From: Rikenellaceae bacterium
GTDB lineage: Bacteria; Bacteroidota; Bacteroidia; Bacteroidales; UBA932
DNA length: 22,556 nt
Direction: 5' to 3'
NCBI GenBank assembly: GCA_900769145.1
Contig: CAAGFN010000174.1
Span: 1-22,556 of the forward strand
Below are positions 1 to 7,963 of this stretch, in pieces. Each line of letters begins with the position of its first letter. The stretch's first letter is position 1. Under the pieces are notes generated by a model, which searched no databases, was not told the DNA's origin, and was given only the letters and a program-made list of their open reading frames with translations. The position numbers and the translations under genes are program-made.

Positions 1-1651
1 ACGCGGGGAGTGACAGAAGTACGAACACAATCCGCGCACTTGGACGAAGTTTCAATCCACACTCCCACGCGGGGAGTGACATCTTGTTCGTGGTCACGAG
101 CGTCATAAATTGAAAGTTTCAATCCACACTCCCACGCGGGGAGTGACTTATCTTTCTTTCAAGATTGCCGGTTCTTTTGAGTTTCAATCCACACTCCCAC
201 GCGGGGAGTGACGACGGCGAGGTTCGCAATTGTGGTCGTTGGTTTGTTTCAATCCACACTCCCACGCGGGGAGTGACTCAGCGAATGCTGAATGTCTCCA
301 CGGAAGTGATGTTTCAATCCACACTCCCACGCGGGGAGTGACGATAGAAATGCTGCGTGAGCAGCTTGCCGAGGAGTTTCAATCCACACTCCCACGCGGG
401 GAGTGACCCCCGGGCAAGGCGTGTACCGGTCAAGTGTCAAGTTTCAATCCACACTCCCACGCGGGGAGTGACCAGACATTCAAGTTGCGTGATGACTTGC
501 CCGATGTTTCAATCCACACTCCCACGCGGGGAGTGACAGCCAATAGTCCAATTATGCTCTGCAAAGCTAAGTTTCAATCCACACTCCCACGCGGGGAGTG
601 ACCTTTCCATTGATGGCCGCCTGATTCTTTTCGAGTTTCAATCCACACTCCCACGCGGGGAGTGACCCATTCTTCATTTGCTCAAAGTCTATTCGGATGT
701 TTCAATCCACACTCCCACGCGGGGAGTGACACAGGGCTCGTGCCGTGAATGCTGTTGCCGGAGGTTTCAATCCACACTCCCACGCGGGGAGTGACTATCG
801 TAGGTCGTCTCCTCATCGAGCTTGCGGAAGTTTCAATCCACACTCCCACGCGGGGAGTGACCCTTGTCGGTGCCGGTCTTGAGGACACCACCACGTTTCA
901 ATCCACACTCCCACGCGGGGAGTGACGCAAGGCGGTCAGCCTCGGAACCGATAACACTGGTTTCAATCCACACTCCCACGCGGGGAGTGACCCTATTACG
1001 ATTGAAAATCCCAATTTCCGACAAGGGTTTCAATCCACACTCCCACGCGGGGAGTGACACTTTGCCCATCGTATTCAACAGTATCAATAGTGTTTCAATC
1101 CACACTCCCACGCGGGGAGTGACTTTGTTTCGTGACCGGGTTCAAGCACTCCATTGAGGTTTCAATCCACACTCCCACGCGGGGAGTGACAAGGTATGGG
1201 GAAAGGTGCGCATCAAGGCTTAATGTTTCAATCCACACTCCCACGCGGGGAGTGACAATGATTCCGGAAGATTCGAATCCACCACCTGTGTTTCAATCCA
1301 CACTCCCACGCGGGGAGTGACAAACATTCAGTAGGCACTTCCGATATTGATAAAGGTTTCAATCCACACTCCCACGCGGGGAGTGACGAAGGCTACAAAT
1401 ACGTAGTTTGCCGGAGCATTGAGGTTTCAATCCACACTCCCACGCGGGGAGTGACAAAAAGCGGAGCTTATAGGCAACTACAGGGTCGGGTTTCAATCCA
1501 CACTCCCACGCGGGGAGTGACCGGCAGTTTACCGTAACGGACGCGAGCAAGACAGTTTCAATCCACACTCCCACGCGGGGAGTGACTTAAGGCTGCTTCT
1601 ATTTCTTCCCTTGTTTCCGGTTTCAATCCACACTCCCACGCGGGGAGTGAC
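1..1651 (-). CRISPR. Type I-C CRISPR array, leader-proximal part
   Basis: There are 25 complete 32-nt repeats (first at 49-80, last at 1620-1651), plus the final 14 nt of another at 1-14, separated by 25 spacers of 32-36 nt, mostly 33. On the + strand each repeat begins GTTTCAATCC and ends GGGGAGTGAC, and all copies read as identical. On the minus strand the repeat folds as GT, a 7-bp stem CACTCCC/GGGAGTG around the loop CGCGT, then an 11-nt tail TGGATTGAAAC. That is the hairpin and 11-nt 5' handle expected when Cas5 of type I-C processes the transcript. The array lies beyond cas2 with an AT-rich leader between them, so transcription is leftward and the newest spacer is the one at 1587-1619. 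No degenerate terminal repeat is seen, so the array continues left of the window. Spacer targets cannot be identified from this sequence. Confidence 0.98.
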
Positions 1652-1819
1652 AGTTATGTTTTAATTTATTATAGCTCAACAAGTTATAAATTCAACATTG
1701 CGAAAGAAAAAAATATATGATTTTCGCATTGTGATTATTGATAGTTATTGACAGTAAAACATTGATAATAAGAATCTGCGAAAAGAATAGCTTTTATGTA
1801 TTACACATCTTTCGCAAGG
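1652..1819 (-). promoter_or_regulatory. CRISPR leader
   Basis: This AT-rich, gene-free stretch of about 168 bp lies between the cas2 stop codon and the first repeat. That is the usual site of the leader, which holds the array promoter and the spacer-integration signals. A TATAAT-like hexamer on the minus strand (1673-1668) is 17 nt from the first repeat and could be a -10 element, but no TAnnTTTG box is present and the promoter is a guess. The motif TGCGAAA occurs four times in alternating orientation (1699-1705 +, 1722-1728 -, 1777-1783 +, 1810-1816 -). A short tandem ATTGATAgttATTGACA lies around 1737-1753. These repeats may bind integration or regulatory proteins. Confidence 0.8.
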
Positions 1820-2110
1820 TTATACTATAATAGCTTCTTTTACATCAAAAGATGTCTCAATACCTATCACCTCTACACGCCTTTTATCGTTTCGATTCAG
1901 GTAATAGATGCGGACACTGTCTAAAGACTTATCAATAATCTCTTTAATTCGATCTTTCAAAAGACAAAGCTGCACCTCGGTAAGTTCACATTCGAAAACA
2001 GAGTTTTGCACCCGCTGCCCATAGTCGAGACAAGCTTTAGCGACTCTATGCAAACGTCTTTGACCTAACTTATTAGTTGTATCTACATCATATGTTACAA
2101 GTATATACAT
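1820..2110 (-). CDS. cas2: CRISPR-associated endonuclease Cas2
   Basis: Cas2 is the small ferredoxin-fold subunit that bridges two Cas1 dimers and positions prespacer DNA for integration into the array. The 96-aa product has the normal family length, an opening beta strand with the conserved aspartate (YILVTYDV, D8), and the family motif region RVQNSVFEC followed by a beta strand near residue 70. It is the last gene of the leftward cas operon, starting 6 nt after the cas1 stop and ending at the leader. It is intact. Assignment is by motif, length and position next to cas1. Confidence 0.97.
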   Translation of the reverse strand: MYILVTYDVDTTNKLGQRRLHRVAKACLDYGQRVQNSVFECELTEVQLCLLKDRIKEIIDKSLDSVRIYYLNRNDKRRVEVIGIETSFDVKEAIIV

Positions 2111-2116
2111 AGACTG

Positions 2117-3139
2117 CTATTTTATGAGGAAAACAGGGTAGTCGTCAATGTCATTCCTTATATATCTTGCCAACATCATTGCTTGAACGTATGGCAGAAG
2201 ACCGACTTCAACCTTTTCATTGAGATAAGGATGTATGAGAGTTTCCCGTTTACGGTTCTGCCAAGCTGTAATGAATGTCTTTCTTCCGTTGTCTGTCATA
2301 ATCACTCCGTTGTCTCCTTGATAAAGAAAGTCTTTGGACGTTATCTGCCGTTTATTGATGAGAGACAAGACGAAACGGTCTCCAAGGTATGCCCTGAATT
2401 CTTCCATCATGTCAAGCGCCAGCGAAGTGCGACCCGGGCGTAGTTTATGTAGGAACCCTACGTATGGGTCTAATCCCACTGTTTCAAGTGCCGCTGTACA
2501 GTCATTCGCTATCAGTGTATATGCCAATGACAGCATAGCATTAACAGCATCCTTGGGCGGACGGCGGTTTCTCCCATTAAAGGGGAATGACTCCTTTTGG
2601 TTGATAATGAGTTTTGGCAATACTTCGAAATATGCATTCGATGCTATCCCCTCGAATCCTATCAATTCTGATTTATCCTTCGCTTTGAAAGCATTGCGTT
2701 TGTTGAGCTCAAGCATCCTGACAGCATCATCCACTTCATTACAGGCCCCATAATCACGTATAAACCTTCGGAGTATGTTGCGATAATTCTGCATCTTTGC
2801 CGCAATCATGAGTTTGGCCAGATGCAACGACCACTCTTCGTCGTCGGACAAAGCATACTGGGCTTTGCGAAGAAGCACGTTCCCGTGGATAGTACCTTGA
2901 ACACGACTTATGAACCTGCCATTGGGAGACAAGAAAGTGAGAGATATGCCACTGTCGCTACATAGTTTCATCAATCCTGGGCTTGCCCCCATATATCCGA
3001 AGGTGACAATTCCCTCAATATTTATTGACGGAACACGGAAAACCTCCTGCTGCTTGACGGATACGACGACATTCAACCCGTCCTTGCTCAGATAGGCGTC
3101 TGGAGTTGTGATGTACAGTGTGTTCAATAGCTTTCTCAT
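2117..3139 (-). CDS. cas1: CRISPR-associated endonuclease/integrase Cas1 (type I-C)
   Basis: Cas1 is the metal-dependent integrase that, with Cas2, inserts new spacers at the leader end of the array. The 340-aa protein has an N-terminal beta domain and an alpha-helical catalytic domain. The metal-binding residues are visible: E163 in GFEGIASNAYF, H231 in YVGFLHKLRPGR, and the acidic group D243-E247 in LALDMMEEFR. The length is normal for type I-C. Its ATG overlaps the cas4 stop as ATGA (3136-3139), which suggests translational coupling. There is no sign of damage, so adaptation should be functional. Confidence 0.98.
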   Translation of the reverse strand: MRKLLNTLYITTPDAYLSKDGLNVVVSVKQQEVFRVPSINIEGIVTFGYMGASPGLMKLCSDSGISLTFLSPNGRFISRVQGTIHGNVLLRKAQYALSDDEEWSLHLAKLMIAAKMQNYRNILRRFIRDYGACNEVDDAVRMLELNKRNAFKAKDKSELIGFEGIASNAYFEVLPKLIINQKESFPFNGRNRRPPKDAVNAMLSLAYTLIANDCTAALETVGLDPYVGFLHKLRPGRTSLALDMMEEFRAYLGDRFVLSLINKRQITSKDFLYQGDNGVIMTDNGRKTFITAWQNRKRETLIHPYLNEKVEVGLLPYVQAMMLARYIRNDIDDYPVFLIK

Positions 3140-3798
3140 ACCAACAAGTTGTTGTTAAGGTAAGTTGACACATCGCCACATTCATTTATCTCTGGCAGAC
3201 AGATATTTATCATCGAGCAATTGTCACATTGCTTGCCTTTGGACACAAGCGGGATATGCCTACTTTGAAAGATATTGTGCATTTCCTTAGCACACTCCCT
3301 TACGATGTTTCGCAACCTTGGAGTGATTTCCACCTCAACCCTATGACGAATCTCCCCATAAAAGAAAAATCCGAAAGCCACGTTTATGGAATACATTTCT
3401 TCAAGGCACATGGCCTGGGCAGCCAATTGCACTTCATCCACTTCATTCTTCTTCGGCTTCCCATGCTTGTATTCCACAGGCACAGGTATCCAATGCCCCG
3501 GATATTTAGGATGCTGGATGGTATCTGTGACATCCTCAGAAGGCAGAAGTTCTATAGCGTCGCTGATGCCGTAGAGCCCGAGTTCCTTTGATGCGATATT
3601 GACAGATCGAAGAGTGATGTAGTCGCCACATTTCTGACGATAAAAGGGGTCATCAACATGCTTGTGCAGCAGTTGCCCTTCAATCGTCAGCCGATTGTCT
3701 TCCCACTGATGCTCAAGATGTATGAGAGCCCATTGTCGGGGGCAGAACCTGTAGTGCTGTATCCCCGACAACATCAGCATATCGTCTTCGCAATACAT
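3136..3798 (-). CDS. cas4: CRISPR-associated exonuclease Cas4
   Basis: Cas4 is a RecB-like nuclease that trims prespacers and selects PAM-containing ends during adaptation, working with Cas1-Cas2. The 220-aa product has the RecB-type active-site residues D80 (GISDAIE), E109 and K111 (VPVEYKHGK), and a Q-rich motif (VQLAAQA) near residue 124. Four cysteines can hold a 4Fe-4S cluster: C19 (RFCPRQW) and C191, C194, C200 (CDNCSMINIC). It starts 2 nt after the cas7 stop and overlaps cas1 by 4 nt. A start at the internal methionine 7 is also possible. It is a stand-alone Cas4, as usual in type I-C, and not a Cas4-Cas1 fusion. Confidence 0.97.
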   Translation of the reverse strand: MYCEDDMLMLSGIQHYRFCPRQWALIHLEHQWEDNRLTIEGQLLHKHVDDPFYRQKCGDYITLRSVNIASKELGLYGISDAIELLPSEDVTDTIQHPKYPGHWIPVPVEYKHGKPKKNEVDEVQLAAQAMCLEEMYSINVAFGFFFYGEIRHRVEVEITPRLRNIVRECAKEMHNIFQSRHIPLVSKGKQCDNCSMINICLPEINECGDVSTYLNNNLLV

Positions 3799-3800
3799 TA

Positions 3801-4652
3801 TTATATAAGCTCTTGTACCGTAACGTTTGCTGGCAAACCTGCCATGTCAATAGTGACAGTATAATCGTTGAAGGAGCGAGGCGCTCCATCGCATACCCTT
3901 TCCACCTTCACTAAATCAAAGAGCTTGTTTGCTGGGGCATTGCCAAGTACGGAGTCGTGCTTGAAGACAATGAGTTTTTGTGCACTCATCAATCCACGTG
4001 CTGCCGAACGGTCAATATCAAACATATTTTTTAGTGCATCCCAGAATAACAGGAGGTCTTCTTCCGAGAAACCAGTTTGTTGGGCAAGATTCGCAGAGAT
4101 AAAGCCGTGGCAAACATAGAGACCGTAAGGGACAGTGGCTTTGCGGCCCATCGTGCGATTATCTCCACCTTGTTTTTCTGCTTCCTTTTCCGTAGCCACA
4201 GCCATACGAGTGATGGAATGTTCTGCTGTCGCGATTGCATCGACTGATCTGGCAAATGTAAGCTGTATTGCACCCCTTACCTGTCCTGCATTCTTGCCTA
4301 TTGACATCACAGCTCCAAAAGTGCGAATATCGTAATAGTTCTTGCACATAAACATTCGGGCAGCCTCTGTCTTATCTGTAGCTGCTTTTACTGCGGAATC
4401 GTCATGGGCCTTGTCAATTAAAGTGTTTAAAACCGCCTTTTCCTTGATAAAAATGTCATATCCGTCCGATAATCCTTTGGCTGTTTGAACATAGTTGCGC
4501 ACTTTGCGTTTAAGACAAACATCCGTGACCAGTCCCATACCAGTTTCTGCATCAACGCGTGGAAGATTGCCTGCGTCTGGATCTCCATTAGGATTTCCAT
4601 CTTTAACATCAAAGATGTAAACGAAATCAAATCTGTTTTTTAATTCTGACAT
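3801..4652 (-). CDS. cas7: Type I-C Cascade backbone protein Cas7 (Csd2)
   Basis: Cas7 forms the helical backbone of the type I-C Cascade, with several copies coating the crRNA spacer. The 283-aa product has the family hallmark near the N-terminus (residues 15-26, including DGNPNGDPD) after the strand FDFVYIFDV, and a central glycine/serine-rich RNA-binding region with FGAVMS and RGAIQLTFARSVD. It is separated from cas8c by 29 nt of AT-rich sequence, the largest gap within the operon. That gap has no clear promoter but could hold a processing site or a ribosome site for high Cas7 output. Length and order match canonical type I-C operons. Confidence 0.97.
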   Translation of the reverse strand: MSELKNRFDFVYIFDVKDGNPNGDPDAGNLPRVDAETGMGLVTDVCLKRKVRNYVQTAKGLSDGYDIFIKEKAVLNTLIDKAHDDSAVKAATDKTEAARMFMCKNYYDIRTFGAVMSIGKNAGQVRGAIQLTFARSVDAIATAEHSITRMAVATEKEAEKQGGDNRTMGRKATVPYGLYVCHGFISANLAQQTGFSEEDLLLFWDALKNMFDIDRSAARGLMSAQKLIVFKHDSVLGNAPANKLFDLVKVERVCDGAPRSFNDYTVTIDMAGLPANVTVQELI

Positions 4653-4681
4653 AATCGTATAATATTAATTTGTATTTAGTG

Positions 4682-6373
4682 TTATTTTTTACTTGTGAAG
4701 AAGTCTTGACGCTGATGATAGTAGCCGACAAAGAATCTACCTTGATCTTGTAGGTCAAGATGGGCAGGGAATCCATTGGCTGGTAATTTCTCGATAATCT
4801 CTTGCTTCAGTTTTTCGAAATATATCCTTCTGCTGTCATCCAATTTTTCCGAATGGTGTACAGAGAGATTTAGGATAGTGGCAAATACTGAAGAGGGAGT
4901 AGCACTTGCAGCATTCATATATCTTTCGCGAATACTGCTGATATTGTTGGCGTCTTCCTGGATTTTGTCCAAGACTGCAAACAGGCGACCACAAAGGTAG
5001 CCCTGGTTGGTGTTTCCTTTGTCTAACATAATATCTATCTTTTTGCTGTTATTATTTTGTCTGTTGAGATATGCCTTGATGATAGCAGCTCGTGTTATTG
5101 TCAGCTTCTGTTCTGCCCTTATTCTCCGTATGCAGGCGGAATAAAGAGTGGCAGGATATGGCAAACCTTGGAAAATGCTCTTCACTACGGCTTCGGGAAG
5201 ATTGGGAGTTGCATCAGACATCTTTCCTCCGAGGGTAACAGAAGAAATCATCTCCCTAACCCCCATATAAGGCTTTTTTTCTTTTCTTGTATCGTGTATC
5301 TCCATATCGCAGAAATGGTCAAGTATCTTCTCCGCAAAATCTTTCAGCGTGTTTTCTGACCAATATACCACAGCTATACGGGCAGAGTTTGGAGCAAGGC
5401 CAAGGATATAGAACTTGTCATCAAGTCCTGTCTTCAATACACCAGAATAGATTGACTCAAACACCTTCCTCACCTTCATAATATTGGCATTAGGGTCATC
5501 ATTTACTTCTTCTGAAAAACCAAGCAGATCAAATAAGCTATCTTCTGCTTCTAATGAGGCCTCATTGTTGTTGGATGCCCAGAAAACAAAGGTGCGAGAT
5601 CCAAGTGAAAATTTATTGCGTGAACCTTTTTGCAACAATGAGTTCAATGCTGTTGTATATGCAAACTCTGCATTTTCGGAGATAGGGGCATTCCCACATT
5701 TAGATTTGCCATATGAGTCATATCCTGAGTTTACCTGAAAAGCTACAAGCTTAGCTGTAGCTTGGCTTCCTGGTATCATGGTAGCAGTTGTCGTGTCAAC
5801 GGGAACCCCATATTCGCCCGTAACCAGGCAAAGTTTTGCGTCAGAAGTATCGCATTCCTCCAGTTGTAACACTTCTTTTTTTTCTGCTACGATTTTCAAG
5901 TCCCCCTCAATCCTGAAAGAAAAGGTTGAGTATTTCTTTGACAGGTTTTTCTTTATATCTTCCCATAATGGGTCTTGCGAGACAATCTCTATTATTTTCT
6001 CTCTGCTATTACGATAAAAACTCTGTATTGCCTTTATATCTTTGTTATCTGGATATAGTTCCGCAATTGAATCAACCTTTTCCCTGAATGTATCAAAATA
6101 TAGTTGATCCTTCTCACTACTCTTATCAGAAAAGCCTAACACATAAGAGCTGTTATCATATAGATAATTTGCGACTGCGGCACTTGACCGTCCGACATGT
6201 TTCTTTACCAGGTACACACGTGAGCTGTCTTTTCCCGTCCTGCAATCTTCAAAACGCAAGAACTGTCCCTCTGGAGACAACACTATAAGGAAGCCTATTT
6301 CTTTCACTTCCATTCCTTTTGCCGGCAGGTTATCGCACCTATTGTAATAGTCATATAAAGCTTTTAGTATCAT
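4682..6373 (-). CDS. cas8c: Type I-C Cascade large subunit Cas8c (Csd1)
   Basis: Cas8c is the large subunit that reads the PAM and opens the target duplex. In many I-C systems an internal start in cas8c also gives a small Cas11c subunit. The 563-aa product begins with the typical MILKALYDYYNR region. It contains the Csd1 stretches CLVTGE around residue 183, GSQATAKLVAFQVNSGYDSYGKSK around 203-226, and the C-terminal helical part with GYLCGRLFAVLDKIQEDA near 460, which corresponds to the Cas11-like region. Its ATG overlaps the cas5 stop as ATGA (6370-6373). It appears intact. No internal start can be chosen from sequence alone. Confidence 0.96.
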   Translation of the reverse strand: MILKALYDYYNRCDNLPAKGMEVKEIGFLIVLSPEGQFLRFEDCRTGKDSSRVYLVKKHVGRSSAAVANYLYDNSSYVLGFSDKSSEKDQLYFDTFREKVDSIAELYPDNKDIKAIQSFYRNSREKIIEIVSQDPLWEDIKKNLSKKYSTFSFRIEGDLKIVAEKKEVLQLEECDTSDAKLCLVTGEYGVPVDTTTATMIPGSQATAKLVAFQVNSGYDSYGKSKCGNAPISENAEFAYTTALNSLLQKGSRNKFSLGSRTFVFWASNNNEASLEAEDSLFDLLGFSEEVNDDPNANIMKVRKVFESIYSGVLKTGLDDKFYILGLAPNSARIAVVYWSENTLKDFAEKILDHFCDMEIHDTRKEKKPYMGVREMISSVTLGGKMSDATPNLPEAVVKSIFQGLPYPATLYSACIRRIRAEQKLTITRAAIIKAYLNRQNNNSKKIDIMLDKGNTNQGYLCGRLFAVLDKIQEDANNISSIRERYMNAASATPSSVFATILNLSVHHSEKLDDSRRIYFEKLKQEIIEKLPANGFPAHLDLQDQGRFFVGYYHQRQDFFTSKK

Positions 6374-7068
6374 CGCAGTATCTCCTCGCTGTTTAATGGT
6401 GGGACAATTATGACGCCTTCTTTCATCTCTACCCTATAGAACATTGCTTGAATGTCCTTGGGGTTGGAGAAATCCATATCATAAAGCATGATGCCAAGGT
6501 CACGATTGCCACCTTGTTCTTCCGAAAGAGCGTGACACAACTCGTCTTTTTCAGGATCAACAAGTCGGAAAGAAGCAGAAAATTCACGTGTGCCGAGATA
6601 AGGCTGGGTGAAGCATTGTCCCTGTTCGGCCCTGCGTTCAAACATTTGATAATATTTCATCGGATTCTCATCGGTTCCAGGCTCGTGTTTCGCAAACGCC
6701 TCTTTAGGACGTCCGCTGACAGGAATATAAACCAACTTTGCCCAAAGTCGATATTTTACATCCTTGAGCAGAAGAGAATTCTTCTGCTGACGCTTGTCCT
6801 CTATGAATATTCCCGTGCTTTTAATGTTTGCCGTGGACCCCACTTCGTTTCTTCTGACAGAAACCCATTTAATAGGATTCAGCACTTCTATCTTTGTCAC
6901 CTGCCATCTCATTGCATATTTCTTGAACAAGATAGCTTCAAAGATAGCGCGGGCAGCTGATGGCGTGATAACATCATAGCTCACTCGCTCAACCTTCAAT
7001 TCCGGTCGGGTGAAGCAAGCATAGTCGCCCCACACCTCGATGCAGTATTCTTTGTCTGTGTATTCCAT
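6370..7068 (-). CDS. cas5c: Type I-C Cas5 (Cas5d), crRNA-processing endoribonuclease
   Basis: In type I-C, which lacks Cas6, Cas5 both cleaves pre-crRNA at the repeat hairpin and stays bound to the 11-nt 5' handle within Cascade. The product is 232 aa from the ATG at 7068 (MEYTDKEYCIEVWGDYACF). It shows the family motifs YDVITPSAARAIFEAI near residues 31-46, LNPIKWVSVRRNE near 63-75, and the C-terminal region with FERRAEQGQCFTQPYLGTREF. An upstream in-frame ATG at 7104 lies inside the preceding BRO gene and gives a non-family N-terminus. The 7068 start is only 2 nt after the BRO stop and is preferred. It overlaps cas8c by 4 nt. Confidence 0.95.
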   Translation of the reverse strand: MEYTDKEYCIEVWGDYACFTRPELKVERVSYDVITPSAARAIFEAILFKKYAMRWQVTKIEVLNPIKWVSVRRNEVGSTANIKSTGIFIEDKRQQKNSLLLKDVKYRLWAKLVYIPVSGRPKEAFAKHEPGTDENPMKYYQMFERRAEQGQCFTQPYLGTREFSASFRLVDPEKDELCHALSEEQGGNRDLGIMLYDMDFSNPKDIQAMFYRVEMKEGVIIVPPLNSEEILR

Positions 7069-7070
7069 TT

Positions 7071-7949
7071 TTATTCTAAATTTGATGTTTTGCCTTCTGA
7101 ACAAATCTCTCCTTCAGGGCTCTGCTCTCTGAAAAACCTCTTTGCAGACAACGGCGACACAACATCGCGTCCTGTTTTGGCTTCAAGCTGTTCGCGAGCC
7201 ACACGAGCCACATCACCGCCGTCAGCAGCACACTTCATATTATCCTCTATCGTCTGAGGATTTTTGGATTTTGTTATACTTGTAGTGGAGAGCTCTGCCA
7301 ACATGTTCAACACAAGTTCTTCGTTTGTCATGTTATCACGTAGATTTTCTTTCTGTAATCCTTTAAATTGTTTGTATTCCTTGGCAGTCTTTCCAGCCCA
7401 ATGCTGATATATGATGTCGGTGAGAGTAGCGTACTGAATACCTTCTTCTACATTATGGAGCTTCCACTGGTCAGTCAGGTCCTTGCGTATCTCGATGCTC
7501 TTTAGGCGTTGGTTTATCCAGTTGTCGGAATAGCCTAAGCGCTTATAGTCCATCATAGCCTGTTGGATGCTCAATTCAGGGTCTTGCATCTGGTCGATGC
7601 GTTCTGATGCCACATGAGCCATCCACAGTTTGAAAGGTTCTGCCTTGGGAGAAGGAATGGACTGTATGATACGGAAAAGTTGCTCGGTATCAGCTACATC
7701 GGTAAGCCTTTGTTTTCCGTCTTCAGCTATTAACTTCAACCGGTTACAATTTGTAACCGATTCATTGCCCTCTATTTTGAGCCTATGTTTTAAAACCTTC
7801 CAGTAGTTTCGGGCGTGACCAATATCTGGCTGATCTGTAAGTACACCCACTACGTCAACAATGGAGAAGTACCACTTCTCTTCCCCATCGTTCCAGATAG
7901 TTCGAATCTTTTTGTCTTCAAACTGTTGGAGGACCTCTCTATTTGTCAT
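7071..7949 (-). CDS. BRO-N domain (phage antirepressor-like) protein inside the cas operon
   Basis: The 292-aa protein is not a Cas protein. Residues about 8-115 resemble the BRO-N domain (IRTIWNDGEEKWYFSIVDV near 15-33, then RLKLIAEDGKQRLTDVADTEQLFRII near 70-95), known from phage antirepressors and baculovirus BRO proteins. Residues about 195-270 (ENLRDNMTNEELVLNMLAEL, then GGDVARVAREQLEAKTGR) match the C-terminal part common in bacterial antirepressor/DinD-like proteins. It has no membrane segment or signal peptide. It sits between cas3 (14 nt upstream) and cas5 (2 nt downstream), in the same orientation and with similar AT-rich composition, so it is almost certainly co-transcribed and co-inherited with the system. 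BRO-N domains bind DNA and regulate transcription, so a regulatory or damage-linked role is plausible. The actual function is unknown. No inverted terminal repeats or transposase suggest a recent insertion. Confidence 0.9.
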   Translation of the reverse strand: MTNREVLQQFEDKKIRTIWNDGEEKWYFSIVDVVGVLTDQPDIGHARNYWKVLKHRLKIEGNESVTNCNRLKLIAEDGKQRLTDVADTEQLFRIIQSIPSPKAEPFKLWMAHVASERIDQMQDPELSIQQAMMDYKRLGYSDNWINQRLKSIEIRKDLTDQWKLHNVEEGIQYATLTDIIYQHWAGKTAKEYKQFKGLQKENLRDNMTNEELVLNMLAELSTTSITKSKNPQTIEDNMKCAADGGDVARVAREQLEAKTGRDVVSPLSAKRFFREQSPEGEICSEGKTSNLE

Positions 7950-7963
7950 ATAGCAAATTTTAT

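Noticed and set aside
1257..1289. Spacer containing GATTCGAATC, like a tRNA T loop, suggesting a tRNA-targeting spacer
   Set aside because: The flanks cannot form a T stem; the 10-mer is a simple palindrome.
249..1574. Several short open frames inside the array, on both strands
   Set aside because: Their translations are the same peptide repeated from the CRISPR repeat; they are by-products of the array.
7071..7949. BRO gene as a recent mobile-element insertion
   Set aside because: No terminal inverted repeats, target-site duplication, transposase or composition break; flanking cas genes are intact and tightly spaced.
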